A stretch of 64,000 nt of DNA from Neckera pumila (GCA_963969595.1 OZ018411.1:8186501-8250500), one strand, 5' to 3'; numbered from the stretch's first letter, positions 48,229-59,630 are shown. Notes: generated by a model from the sequence alone, not told the origin. A program made the numbers and translations.

Positions 48229-49145
48229 CCCCTAAAAGCCCGTTGTCCCTTCGGGGGACAAATGCATTTTTGGGCAGGTACCTATAGGCTGAAATTTCTT
48301 TCTGATGTTTTGAAACTTTTTTTGGAGGTGAAAAAGCTGATTAGCTTCGTGGGAATATAATTTTTTTCACAATTGGTGCCCGGGAACAAAAGTTATGACC
48401 AAATAAGCTCAAAAGGGGGGATGTCGGGTAGCAAAAAAATTTGCACTTTTTTTTTTTTTTCTTAGTATTTTTTTTCTCATAGATTATATTTTTGTCTATC
48501 TTAAAAGCTTTGATTCATTTCATTTGGATTTGTTATGAGAAAGTTATGGACATTCTTTTTTTTCGGATAGTTAGAGCATCTTTTTGAAAAAAATAACTTG
48601 TAGGACTCATTTTTTAATGCAATTTTTCAAATTTTTCAAATTTTTTTTTGGCATGGTTTAGTTTACTTGCTAGAACAATCTCAGCATTGGGATTAGTGCA
48701 TTTTAATTCCATCTAAAATATATGAATATTTTAGATTTTCCTTCTATTTTGTACCTACTTCTATTTAACAATTTTTTTAATAATGGAAATTAAGTTTTTT
48801 TGAATTCTTTTTTTTTGGTAGATTGTCAATTCAATTCTCCACTATAAAAATTTAAAGCTCAGAACTTTGTAGTGCAAAAGTTTTAAGTTAAAAATGTTCA
48901 AAGTAAAAAAATCCAATCCCACAATGTATTGAAAAACTTGTTTTTTTCACTTTGAACGTAGATATTTTGCAATCTGTGCAGTCAAAAATTTTGAAATTTT
49001 TTCCACACATTCTTATACTAGTTAGGTGCAAGATCCTAAGGTTAGATGTGCAAAAAAACATTTTAAATTTTTTTTCACTCTTTGGTAAAAAGAATGGCAG
49101 TTTTGGGTGTTTTTTGGTAGAAAAAAGGCCTTGGGCCTTTAGGGG
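48229..49145. mobile_element. TTAA-flanked TIR element, second family
   Basis: Ends CCCCTAAAAGCCC and GGGCCTTTAGGGG form a 13-bp inverted repeat with one mismatch, flanked by TTAA at 48225-48228 and 49146-49149. It is about 917 bp and non-coding. The interior differs from the 46158 element but matches the degraded copy at 6115. It carries its own inner inverted word, TTGTCCCTTCGGGGGACAA, near the left end. Confidence 0.7.
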
Positions 49146-49149
49146 TTAA

Positions 49150-50278
49150 CATCAAATTGTCAAAATTGTGTATCATGCAATCATTAAAAAAAACAAAAAA
49201 AACAATGTAACTTAGTTTTTGCCAATTTCCTTCAAAAGCATTCCAAAGAGGCCCCCAAAATAAGGGAACATGACTTCTATTCGTTATTTCTACTTAAAAT
49301 TCATGTGTGGAATGTTTTCAAACATTTAAGTCTAATAAAATCTAGAGTCAATTTTGATACACTTACAAACAATACTTTAAAATCTCATAACTTATTCAAA
49401 CAGTATTCAAATAATGCATACTGAAGTGCATTGAAATCCTCTTCCACTTGCCAATAAGATACAACAAAATAATTTATGCTTAATAATAGTATTATTATTT
49501 AGTTGTTAGTTGCTATCAGTATCAATTATGTGTGCAATTACCGTAATCCTTGTCGAGAATGAACCAATCACCAATACATTGGGTCCATACAATACATTGG
49601 GCCCATACATAGTGCAATATCCCTCCCTAGTCCCTACGTCCCTACCCACCGAACCCACTGATGCACCAATTCAGCCTGAAAGTAGGTCAACTTGGGTCCC
49701 CATAAAAATACTTTATTCCTTATTTGTTTACAATTAAAAAGCAATAATTAAAGATACCATATACGCAGTAGTCTACAGTATTCATCCCAACACATCCACC
49801 CCGACTCATTTATCCCAGAACATTCATCCCAACAGTCGACTCCTCTGTCGGGTCGTCGTCTCCAAGCCCTTGCTCGGGAGCTTCGCAGCACGCGAGTTTC
49901 GTCGGTAAACTTGCCGTGTTACCAAGTCGTTCGGCAACGCCACTCCGTGTTGATTTTTGTCTGCAGACTTGGCCGGATTCCGAGTTCCGGCCCAGCCCTG
50001 ACTTGCATTACTTGGCTCACCAGTACTCGCAAAGCTTTTATTTTGGGATCAGGTTTCTAATCGGTCTGTGGTACGGTGCAGCATTTGCAGGGGAAGGCAG
50101 AGGTTGGGTGGTACGAGCTTCGCTGAGAACTCGGAGTGTGGTTTTTAGGTTTGAGGATTTGAGGGTTTGGAGTGTGTGTGTTGATTTGTTTTGTTTTGAA
50201 GGGGATATTTTTGGGAGTGTTTGGATCTAGAGCTTTGTCGGATCTGGTGGGAGTGTGTGTTTGCAAAATTGGGTGGCG
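49150..50278. other. Upstream region and leader of the Hsp70-like gene
   Basis: GC rises sharply from about 49790. The last 250 bp before the ATG are G/T-rich and look like a 5' untranslated leader. One two-box heat-shock-like element (GAACATTC, 49818-49825) is present, which is too little to claim heat regulation. No upstream coding exon is needed by the Hsp70 frame. Confidence 0.4.
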
Positions 50279-52057
50279 ATGGCGACCGATTCCGGGGAAG
50301 CGAAGATCGTGGTAGGGTTAGATTTCGGGACGACATTCTCGGGGTACGCGTTCGCTCACAAGTCGAAGCCTAAGGAAATTCTCACGTTCTACAACTGGCC
50401 TCGACCGATGAAGCCCTACTGCAAGACGCTCACCGCGATTTACTACGAACCTGGTGACGCGACCACGGCGCCCGTGAAATCCTGGGGCTTCCCTGCTCTT
50501 CACGACTTCACGAAAGACATCAACAACCTCCAGAAGCTCCGTGCGAAGTCTGCTGTGGATCTTCCCGAAATGGGGACATACCTCGTCCGCTTCAAGCTCC
50601 ATCTCGCGAGCAAGGACGCGGGGGAGTCGTCCGCGCAACAGCTCCCAAAGGGTTTCACCGTCACGCAAGTCATCGCGGACTACCTCCGTGAGATCGGCGC
50701 CAGCATCATGCGCCACTTGCGAACCTCCTTCAGCGACGACCTCACCATGGACGCGGTTCAGTGGTGCGTCACCGTGCCGTCGATTTGGGACGACCACGCG
50801 AAGAAGCAAATGCAGGTGTGTATGGCGCGCGCGGGCTTGATCCGCACCATCGAAGACCCCGCAGGCTCCCCGCACCCGCTCAGCATCGTGCTTGAGCCCG
50901 AAGCGGCGTCCTGCTACTGCCACCGCAACATGCCCGACTTGCAGCTTCAAGTCGGCGACCGGCTCTTGGTGGCCGACATCGGGGGCGGCACGACGGACAT
51001 CGTCGTGCAAGAATGGATCAGCGAAACACCGGATGACTACCGCGTAAAAGAAGTAACCTACTCAACTGGCGGCCTCTGCGGCGGGACGTACGTCGACGAG
51101 CAATTCAACAAGTTTTTGTTCGCGAAGATTCAGTGCCTCCCCCAATTTCTGCGCAAAAGCTCGGCATTCATGGGGGAAATTTTCAAGCGATGGGAGGAGA
51201 TCAAGTGCAGCTTCGGCGACTTGACCACAATTGGGGAAAGCTTCGAGATTCAGCTCCCGAGTAAACTCGCGGCCGAGTGGGAGGATTTCGATCAAGAGCA
51301 AGGAATCGAGCCGCGGGGCTCATACGACGAGCTCGAGCTCACGCACTCCGACATCAAAGCCATTTTCGATCCAGTTGTGGAACAGAACCTCGGCTTGATC
51401 GCGGACCAGCTTTCGCGAACCTCAAATGTCAAAGTCATCTTCGTCGTGGGTGGATTCGCAGGCTCACCATACTTGTTGACGAAGATCAAGGAGCGGTTCC
51501 TGGGCACTGTGGAGAAGGTGATCAGTCCCGTGCAACCCGGAAGCGCAGTCTGTCAAGGCGCAGTCATGCTCGCGCTCAACCCCTCGGGAATTACGTCGCG
51601 GATTGCGAGGAAAACTTTCGGATTCGAAGTGTCGCGAGCTTTCAAACCTGGTGACCCTGAAGGTGCCGAGTTTATCAGCTGGGTGGGGGCGAACAAGAAG
51701 TGTGACGTGAATTTCAGCGCTTATGTGAAGAAGGGTGATCCTCTTGAAGTCGACCATTGCGTGACGAAGGATTTCACGCCGCTGTACCCTGGCGCCAGAA
51801 CCATGAAACTGGTTTTGTACAGCTCCAGTGAAACGGATCCCAAGCATACAAGGGGACCGGGAGTAGACAGTAAGGAGGAAGCCAGCTTTTCGATTGATAT
51901 TTCGGCTAGTGCGCACTTGGAAACGAAGCCGACTGTGAATGTGTCTATGTACTTTGGAAGGTCCGCCATCGAGGTGAAGGCCGTGGGGAAGAATTTTGGA
52001 AATGGCGAAGTGCAGGGATTTCAGCTGCCAGTGGAGTTTAGAGGGGACTGGGTTTAG
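50279..52057 (+). CDS. HSPA12-type Hsp70-like ATPase, intronless
   Basis: A single 592-residue frame. It is a member of the divergent Hsp70 branch related to animal HSPA12A/B and its fungal counterparts. Actin-fold ATPase motifs are in order: phosphate-1 VVGLDFGTTFSGYAF (11-25), VTVPSIW (164-170), LEPEAASCY (205-213), phosphate-2 ADIGGGTTDIVVQ (232-244), adenosine loop VIFVVGGFAGSPYL (386-399) and AVCQGAVMLALNP (423-435). The C-terminal 150 residues lack a canonical Hsp70 substrate-binding domain and EEVD tail, as usual in this branch. No signal or transit peptide is evident, so it is probably cytosolic. The ATG at 50279 (GGCGATGGCG) is chosen; the frame opens upstream only through non-ATG codons. 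The gene is much more GC-rich than its surroundings and has no introns, unlike its neighbours. Client and function are unknown. Confidence 0.93.
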   Translation: MATDSGEAKIVVGLDFGTTFSGYAFAHKSKPKEILTFYNWPRPMKPYCKTLTAIYYEPGDATTAPVKSWGFPALHDFTKDINNLQKLRAKSAVDLPEMGTYLVRFKLHLASKDAGESSAQQLPKGFTVTQVIADYLREIGASIMRHLRTSFSDDLTMDAVQWCVTVPSIWDDHAKKQMQVCMARAGLIRTIEDPAGSPHPLSIVLEPEAASCYCHRNMPDLQLQVGDRLLVADIGGGTTDIVVQEWISETPDDYRVKEVTYSTGGLCGGTYVDEQFNKFLFAKIQCLPQFLRKSSAFMGEIFKRWEEIKCSFGDLTTIGESFEIQLPSKLAAEWEDFDQEQGIEPRGSYDELELTHSDIKAIFDPVVEQNLGLIADQLSRTSNVKVIFVVGGFAGSPYLLTKIKERFLGTVEKVISPVQPGSAVCQGAVMLALNPSGITSRIARKTFGFEVSRAFKPGDPEGAEFISWVGANKKCDVNFSAYVKKGDPLEVDHCVTKDFTPLYPGARTMKLVLYSSSETDPKHTRGPGVDSKEEASFSIDISASAHLETKPTVNVSMYFGRSAIEVKAVGKNFGNGEVQGFQLPVEFRGDWV

Positions 52058-53066
52058 TAAGTGGAGGTGGTAATTTTTTTTTGACCGTTTCTTTGGGTAC
52101 AATGTTATGTGACCTAATTCAAAAAGTGTGTGATACGACAACCAATTGTTTCTGCAATTTTTTATATAAAGGTATAGTTTACGTTGTACATGTTGTACTT
52201 TTATGGGAATTGGGTGGGAATGGTATTGGAATCCGTGGTGGTATTGGTAAAGCTCTTCGACGCTACAGTTTGTAATCTGTGCTGGAGTTTGCGTAGTTAG
52301 TAATTATGACTAACTTAACACAATGTTCGGGCAATTTTTATAAAGTTTCAGTTGCCAGATTCCATGCAGGATTGGCCTGTTACTGCTTTTAATGTTGAGG
52401 TTTCGGGTGTCAATCTATGTCCATTCCCTGGTCTTGTGTGTGGAACCTTCTGGACCATGATGGTGGAGGAACCCTAAAACATCCAGTTTAAGGGTTCCTG
52501 GCTTTCGGCATCAGTTACATAGCTGTAAGCCGTCTACTACAGCTGTTCCTTTCAATTTGTCAAGACTTTTGTTTCTTACATTCTCAAAATTTTGTTTTTC
52601 TCATGTAGCCTATTGTGGAGTAATCACGAATGCAAGAGAATGGTAATTTTCTTGTACAAATGCAGAGGCTCATTTAATGTTTGATGACTTATGTGTTGCC
52701 TTATCTTTTTTGGTGAGTATGCATCCCCGTTGTAAGTGTGTTACACGCTGTTATAGTAGTGTGTCCTTTCTATGTCAATGTTTTTCTTTGCAAGGTTTTG
52801 GAGTTGAGGCTATATGATGATTATTTCTGCAAATGTTAATTGTTTGTGAATACGTGCTATGTAGATGGCAGAGAATGCTGCGTAGTGGAGGATGACTCTT
52901 TCTTGGACCTCAGCAATCAATAGCAAGGATTCTCCACATTCTTATTTCAATGCATTCGTTTTCCTTCTTTGAGCACGTTCTCATTAGCAAGTACATTTGC
53001 TTGTGACTTAGTTTGGGCATCGTGTTAAAAGCGCATTCCCTGTAAACTCTACACACAGTTTGAAGA
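52058..53066. other. Intergenic region between Hsp70-like and CFAP298
   Basis: It holds the 3' untranslated part of the Hsp70-like gene and the upstream region of CFAP298. No other gene is visible. Confidence 0.45.
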
Positions 53067-55567
53067 ATGGTGCTGCTTCATGTGAAGGCGAAGGACGAGC
53101 GACAGTTTCTGTTTGAATCTCCGTTCATAGAGTGCGTGGACACGCTGATTCGGGATCTTGTGCTGGTCAACAATCTGCAGTTGCGAATTCTGAGCTTGAA
53201 GGAGGAATCCAAGCGACTGGCTCTCTACGGCCCAGCCAAGCATCCTGACGACGATGAGGACAGTGATGACGAGGAGGTGCAGAAACAAAGAGGGCCTCGA
53301 GTTCGTGGTCCGCATTACAACAAAGACCCGCACTGTCGTCGCACTGGAGAAGGTGAGATCCTGTTCAGGACTCTCCTTTCGGTAACTTATGAGCACCTAT
53401 TATGAACTCTGCCTAATATCAATACCTGGAATATGAGCACCTAAATATGAGCATGAATAAGGAAAGTAAGCATGGGAAATCGTCACCAAAGAAAGCTGTT
53501 GGGAGAGGTCATTGAACATGTGAATCTACCATTGGGTGCTTGTGTTGTATTCGTTTTAGTGTGTGTGTGTACTTGATTTATGGATGACCCTCCTGCCAGT
53601 CATTGATGCTCTCCTAAGCTGAACTTTGGACATGAAAATCTCTCCGTTTGGGGGTCAAAGTTGCACTTGCAACACATGGCGGTTATGGGTGCGCATTCCT
53701 TGCCGGTCGGCACTTTGTTGTTGCTAAACTTTGTTGCATGGAAATTGTTGGAAAGGGCGGAAGTTCATGAGTGGATGTTTCGTGGACATGTAACAGCCTG
53801 CGATCCGGAAGTGTCCAAGAAAATCACAGGGACGGTGGACGACGCCATAGCCCTCGTTTCCAAGGTATGTCTCGTTTGACCTAATTTGCAGTTTCCCCAC
53901 TTCCCTGTCACGAGGCAGTCTCTACATATATTATTCTGTTTCTGACGAATTCTTCTAAGATGGTGCAGGAAAATGTAATGGCGAAGAATACTATCACTGC
54001 AATTATGCTAAAAGATGCACTCAACCTCATACGTGGTGCTGTCATGATTTGTTATCCCCAAGGGCTACCGAAGTGGGATACTGTCCAGCAAGCAATTTCT
54101 GGAATACAATACTCATGTACTTTCTCTTTCACACTCACTACTGTGCATGAAGTTTTGCTTGAAATTGTGCATGAAATTGTTTCTTATGATTATGGTTTCT
54201 TAAAACGACTGATTGATTCTTTGTGTTTGATCATCAGCAAAGGAAACCCTGGATCCTGATACTACACACTGTTGGTGGGCTGGCAAAGAGCTCATGCGTG
54301 ACAAGTGCTTGAAGGATTACGTTGGCAAGAATGACAAGACCAAGGTTGACCATCTACTGCTTAGACTTATACTGATACATCTGAAGAAGTCATTACAAAT
54401 TACTCAGAAAGTGGTTATGTTCTAATTAACCAAGTTAATTCAATTGGTGCGAGACAGTCTAATTATTTTTTATTGTACTTTTCTACTAGAGATCATTTTC
54501 TTTTTATGTTTTTTTTATCGGCAATGCGAACAAGACGGGAGTATTTTTATTGCTCTGAAGTCGTTAAGATTTTGGAAATAACTTTTGTTCAAGGAAAAAA
54601 TTGCAATATATATAGCAATTGGATTGTCTTGCAGTAATTGAAATAACTTTAATTGATTTAACTTCAGTAGTATCCCTCTGAATTATGAGCACATTAACGA
54701 TGAAGATGGTTTGTTTGAGCTTCTCCTGAGCTGTTGCAGTGGTAGATGAGTGGCAGATTATTGTGAAGCTGCGAGCGCAAGGCCAAAGCTGCCCGGAACG
54801 AGAACCTGTAAGCTTCTCTTAACCCTTAAGCGTCATGTAGTTCTCATTTTTGAGGGCCATTTGCATCTCTTTTTCCTCATATGTCTTCCTCATTTTTTTA
54901 TTTAATCAGTTTTATGATATGCCAACTCCAGTAGATGAATAAAAATATTTTGATAAAAGGTCCGAGCTTTATGGATTGCCATCATGTGGTACGAAGTCTG
55001 AGTTTAAAAACTGAGAAGTCCTTTGGGGCATTTAGGATTTTAGCTCTCGTTCTCTCGTTCATTCATTCAAATTCATGTGCATTAAGAGGTGAACTTATTT
55101 TATTCATGGCGCTTCTAATGCGAAGAATTGGTTTGTCATTTCAGCCAATAGACGAAGATACGCACAAGGCAATGATGGCACACTATTTCAGGCAGCAAGA
55201 ACAACTCAAGGTAACCTCACTCAAATCTTCTTCCTAGAGTGAAATAACTAGCTCTCTTTCTTTTAGACTCGACGTAACTATTTTCCAAGGTGCTACATAG
55301 GAATTTGAAAACACTCTCAGCGATTGACAACATGCCACGTACCATTTGGAAATTTAGGCATTGCTGGTTTGAATTAATTATGAATGAAATTGATAAGGGA
55401 ACACCACTTTACTGCTTCAATGATCTGAAGTCAAGTTTTTTTCTTGGTGCTAATGGCAGCGAATGGCTGAGGATGAGGATGATGCTCACATGAACGCAGC
55501 GTGGGCTAATCCTAAGGCTCTTAAGACGCATCTGCATGGCATGGCTACTAATATGCAGTTCAAATAA
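53067..55567 (+). CDS. CFAP298: CFAP298 (C21orf59/FBB18), ciliary dynein-arm assembly factor
   Basis: Seven exons join without a break: 53067-53352, 53797-53864, 53969-54116, 54238-54344, 54757-54807, 55145-55210, 55460-55567. All introns are GT-AG, phases agree, and the product is 277 residues (human about 290). The match to CFAP298 runs the full length: start MVLLHVKAKDERQFLFE, then DALNLIRGAVMICYPQGLP, WWAGKELMRDK, YVGKNDKTKIIVKLRAQGQ, HYFRQQEQLKRMAEDEDDAH, and the end HLHGMATNMQFK. An acidic insert (DDDEDSDDEE) follows the first block. The protein (Chlamydomonas FBB18; C21orf59 or Kurly in vertebrates) is a cytoplasmic factor needed to build outer and inner dynein arms. In plants it would act in spermatogenous cells. 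The convergent linker-histone-like gene begins its stop side about 640 bp downstream. Confidence 0.95.
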
Positions 55568-56210
55568 GGTCCCTAATCTAGTGATCGTGAATATACACTT
55601 TGAACAGTATACTCTAGCGAATTTCAATCGAATATAAAACATCGACTCGCAAAAATCAGAACATGATGAAGTTTAAATCATGCTACTTTTCAGGAAGTAA
55701 TGTTATATGTGTTAAACCGTGTAAATACTCCTTGTGTATCGTGAGCATTGAAAACTGCTCCTTAGTGAAACGTTTCCCTTTTGCAGACTTTTGCAGCACA
55801 TTCACCGCAAGTATTACTGAGAACTAAATATTTAGAATCCAAAGAACATGACTGGCTCACGAGTCAAAATCCTACTCACCCATAGCTTGTTCATACGACG
55901 TCCAAATATTATGTGTTTTAGTGTGTTGCAATCCTCTTGAAAGTGGGAACAATAACGACATTGAAAAAAAATCCATCTAAGAAGACAAGCCACTCAAAAT
56001 AGCTGAAAGCCACCTACCTTGCTTCATTCCTGTGTCGACAGAAACGGTGGGATTTTGATTACCATCTTGTGTCAAAGGCCATGGAAGCATCATCACATGT
56101 TGGGAGAACATTGCCGACAAACACTACCTCTGGTTGAATGAATTGCAATATACATGATTCTAAACTTTTGGTGGTGAAATTTTTGGATGGGGTTCCATTC
56201 CATTCGAGTT
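55568..56210. other. Intergenic region between two convergent genes
   Basis: This is shared 3' flank of CFAP298 (plus) and the linker-histone-like gene (minus). No further coding sequence is seen. Confidence 0.45.
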
Positions 56211-56768
56211 TCACTTTCTTCTCATGCGTCCATTCATACGTGGTAAGCATATGGATCCCTCCGAAGTGGTCCTCCTTGCAGGTCTCAGGGAGAGCTTCCC
56301 CCCTCGGCCAGCCCCTCGTTTGACACGCCGGAGGAGACCTCCAGGGCCCTTGCCTCTGGGAATCACAAGCTTCTTCCCGGACTTGAGAGACTTGGGAGTC
56401 TTGAGAGACTTGGGCATGACGAGCTTGAGCTTGAGGCCTTTCCCAGGTGATCGCCCCGTGGTGCCACGAGCGCGTCCACGAGACTTGCGTCCTTTCCCTT
56501 TGAGTCTTCCTGGCCCTCTCCGAGTTGCTGCTTTCCGACCGCCCGTCCCCGTGCGGAGCCTCTTCTTGCTCTGGATCACTGATCTGATCACGGTTTGCAG
56601 GTTGTGCTTGTTCTTGGGGGAAATCCTCCCCTCGTACTTGGCCTCCAGGTAGTTGAAGATGTCGGCTTGGGTGGAGCCGGGACGGTCCTTCAGGGCGGCG
56701 ATGGCGTCCTCCACCATTTGGTTGTACGGTTGTTGCGTCTTTCGGCCTGTATCTGGCTTGTTCCCCAT
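56211..56768 (-). CDS. Linker histone H1-like / GH1-domain chromatin protein
   Basis: A 185-residue basic protein. Residues about 14-75 form an H1/H5 globular (GH1, H15) domain: PYNQMVEDAIAALKDRPGST starts helix 1, then QADIFNYLEAKY and NLQTVIRSVIQSKKRLRTG. The C-terminal 110 residues are dominated by Lys, Arg, Gly, Pro and Ser (for example GRLKGKGRKSRGRARG and a repeated PKSLK at 119-128). The tail is shorter and more Arg-rich than in typical somatic plant H1. Canonical AT-hooks (PRGRP) are not seen, which argues against HMGA. The protein would bind nucleosome linker DNA in the nucleus. The ATG at 56768 is chosen; the frame extends upstream only from GTG. The last 18 residues (TSEGSICLPRMNGRMRRK) look less typical and could be an unspliced end. 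Family assignment is firm; a role in sperm chromatin is only inferred. Confidence 0.85.
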   Translation of the reverse strand: MGNKPDTGRKTQQPYNQMVEDAIAALKDRPGSTQADIFNYLEAKYEGRISPKNKHNLQTVIRSVIQSKKRLRTGTGGRKAATRRGPGRLKGKGRKSRGRARGTTGRSPGKGLKLKLVMPKSLKTPKSLKSGKKLVIPRGKGPGGLLRRVKRGAGRGGKLSLRPARRTTSEGSICLPRMNGRMRRK

Positions 56769-57590
56769 GTTGCCACTCCCTATCGTAATCTGCACCACCT
56801 TCACTAGCTCTCTCTACTCAGGGTTTTCAGAAAAAAGAACTGATTGTTTCCGGATTTGGTTGGACAATGAAGTTCTAGCTGCAATGTGCAACCGGATTTC
56901 AAACAAACTGGATTCACAAATACAAAAACAAACGTTCAGAGTCAAATTAAGCTGTTTCAGGAGGAACCATGACGAGAATTCTCTTTACGAAGCTAGTATC
57001 TAGAATCTCCTGAAACGGCAGCTTCATTTGACTCTGAACAACGTTGTTTTGTACGTATATGTGAATCTATTTTGGTGGAACTCCGGTTACAAACCATATT
57101 AGCCCGAAGTGACTTCAATGTCCAACCCCATCCAGCTTCTCTTTTGCAAGGCTACACGATCGGGGGCATCCGTTTCGAAACAAATTTAATCAAAAGACTT
57201 ACGAATCTGACCTGTGAGTTCGATCTTAGCTGCTCATGAATTCGAGTGTCTCGTACTAGACCGCTGAAAAAAGAGGCTCCAGCTCACATCGTCCGTCCTG
57301 TGAATTCTGGTCACCATGGCGACAGCCAGAGACATACCCCAATTGTCTATGGGAAATCCATGTGTGAGCGGGGAGCCTGCGCTTACGGTTTCGTGGAATG
57401 CAAGGGAAATCCGTGTTTGGGTGACCAAAGCATGCATGGATTCTGGAGGGGTGCCACAGGCCAACAGACCCGGCTCCTCACGTTGAACAGGTGCTGCCAT
57501 GAAGAGACTCATCTCATGTATACAGACTTCTGTTAGATTATCAAGAGAAAGGGTCGACCTTTAAATTACACCCTTTGGATTACTAGTGGA
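56769..57590. other. Upstream of the histone-like gene; GC island 57230-57540
   Basis: The first part is presumably promoter and leader of the minus-strand gene. At 57234-57536 a GC-rich block is open on both strands for about 92-96 codons. Neither product resembles a known family, and no splice partner was found. Confidence 0.35.
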
Positions 57591-57649
57591 AGGGATTGAT
57601 TATCAAGATTGGTTCTAATGTGAAAACACCCCAAACCGTGAAAACAACC

Positions 57650-57965
57650 ATGGAGGCACCTTTTTCTAGAAAAACATTTTACATTTGAAAATCATGAATT
57701 TTTATGAAAAGAAATTAGAATTTTTGGATAAATTATGTAATTATTATAAATTTTCAAAGTGGAGCTTTTGGAATTGTCACATAGCTTGGTTCTAATATCA
57801 AAATCTAGAGGATCATAGTTAATCAATCCCAATTAAGTATGGGAACAACGATTTAATTGTACTTTGGGGGACACTTTTCATAGAAGTCTACTTGTTAAAA
57901 AAGTATATAAGGACAATTTTGGGTGTTTTCACCTTATATTCAATTGAATGAGAATGTTTGGTATG
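57650..57965. repeat. Dispersed repeat, copy without nested MITE
   Basis: It aligns directly with 62595-63015. Shared words include ATTCATGAAT-type starts, TTAGA(A)TTTTTG, ATGTAATT, TCACATAGCTTGGT, and a final TTTGGGTGTT. This copy lacks the 163-bp insert found in the other at 62809-62971. Confidence 0.6.
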
Positions 57966-59630
57966 TTATGTACTTTGCAAGTGTTAATATAAGATTTGGT
58001 AGACTTTGGAGTGAATTATAGAACTCTACATAGCATACTAGAGAACCCTTATTTGTGGGAAAATGTGTCCTTATTTTGTTTACTATAGGTTTGTATGGCT
58101 TGACTCTATATTACTCATAGTTGGTATTATTATTAAAATTAAGATCCCATATTTGTTACTACTAATACTACTCAAGAATGTTATGTTGGCAAATGAGATG
58201 TTTAAGCAATCAACATGTTTTGTTTATTGCCCACGGAACTCCAAGCTCCATTGAAATAGTTTCTTTCAAAATCAAATAATTTTGAAAAATACTACTAAGT
58301 TGTAGTCAATAAACTTACAAGTATTATTTTAGATTATGTACTTTAGTTGACATTTCTAAAGGCTATACCGAGTATTAGACATGTATTCCCTCCCATTGTT
58401 ATGAAGACTTTGTTGTAGGGCTTTAAAAACTACGCACTCATTTCATATTAGCCTATAAAAGAAACAAATGTATTAAAGAATCAATATGAAAGATTACTTG
58501 GATTTTATAGATGAATCCAATGAAATAGCATGATGCTAATTTGTTATTAAAACTTGATTTCTTACTGCAAATTTAAGTCTTGCGAGACAAATTTTTCTTG
58601 AAAATTGGATTTTTCTCAAGTAAAATTCACTCAAACTATTTCTCTATTTCTCTAACAGCAAGCGGTATTTTTATACACCAATCAATACAAATAGCAAATT
58701 TTTGTCGAAAAATTATGTCACTTGGACACTGGATACCTTCACTTCATTGATGAAATTTCACTTCGAACAATTATTGATTTTGCAATATATTTGGATGAAA
58801 GCAATTAATAATAGGTGTTTAATAGATTAAAGTACACATATAAATGATTCTATTCATTTTTTCCTTACATACATGCATTCCACACTATATATTGCTCTAC
58901 CCAAAAAAAAAAAATAGATTGTTGCACACCCATATTCATATATTCATGAGTGATATCCAATTGGAATTAATGTAAATTAACCACACCCAATTGCAACCCC
59001 AAAAGAATTAATTGAGAATTGTTCCTAATATTAAAATACCTAATTCTTTGTTGGATCTTGTTGGAAGTCAAGAAAATATTCTAAATTCTCTTCAGAAGCA
59101 TATTTTGGTCATTGCATAAATAAGAATACATAAAAAAATAACGCGTAATTTTAGAAGATGACACTTTCATCATATGGCATTGGCACTTTTTCAAGTTGAA
59201 AATTTATATTTATGAGTAGTTTGATTTTGTTAGAACTTTGTAGATGGTCTATTTCGATTTTTTTTGCTTTGAATTGGTGATAGAGTGTACTATTAGGTAG
59301 AAATTGAAGTTAGCCAATAAACTTGGAACGAGTTTATTTACAATATAATAGAAGAATTGACAAATTTGCAATTCATAGTTTAAAAGTGTTATTAATTAGG
59401 TTGTTTGTCTTTGAAATTCATATAAAATAATACAATCTACTTGCTAACAAGGAAAAAGTAGCTACTCACGTTTATTCAATTATAGATTGTGCAAGAGTTT
59501 GAATATTGGAAGGAAGTCTTACACTATTTGAATGTATCAAGGAATGTATTTGGATGAATGTGGTTTAATTAATGTAAACAATTGGATAAATTTTGGATGA
59601 TTGTTTGGAAATCTATACCTTAAATTTGGC
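57966..59630. other. AT-rich intergenic DNA
   Basis: No gene or repeat border recognised. Confidence 0.4.

Noticed and set aside
49818..49825. Heat-shock element upstream of the Hsp70-like gene
   Set aside because: Only two boxes (GAACATTC); a functional element normally has three or more, and this is common by chance.
50318..51010. 230-codon minus-strand frame
   Set aside because: It is the antisense shadow of the GC-rich Hsp70-like gene, whose third-position GC bias keeps the opposite strand open.
54724..54756. Exon of CFAP298 starting at the TTGCAG acceptor (VVDEWQ)
   Set aside because: The phase does not fit and it would add an insert; the later acceptor TGGCAG (54756) gives an exact match to the family (KTK-IIVKL).
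56224..56652. 142-codon plus-strand Arg/Pro-rich frame
   Set aside because: It is antisense to the linker-histone-like gene, whose Lys/Arg codons create it.
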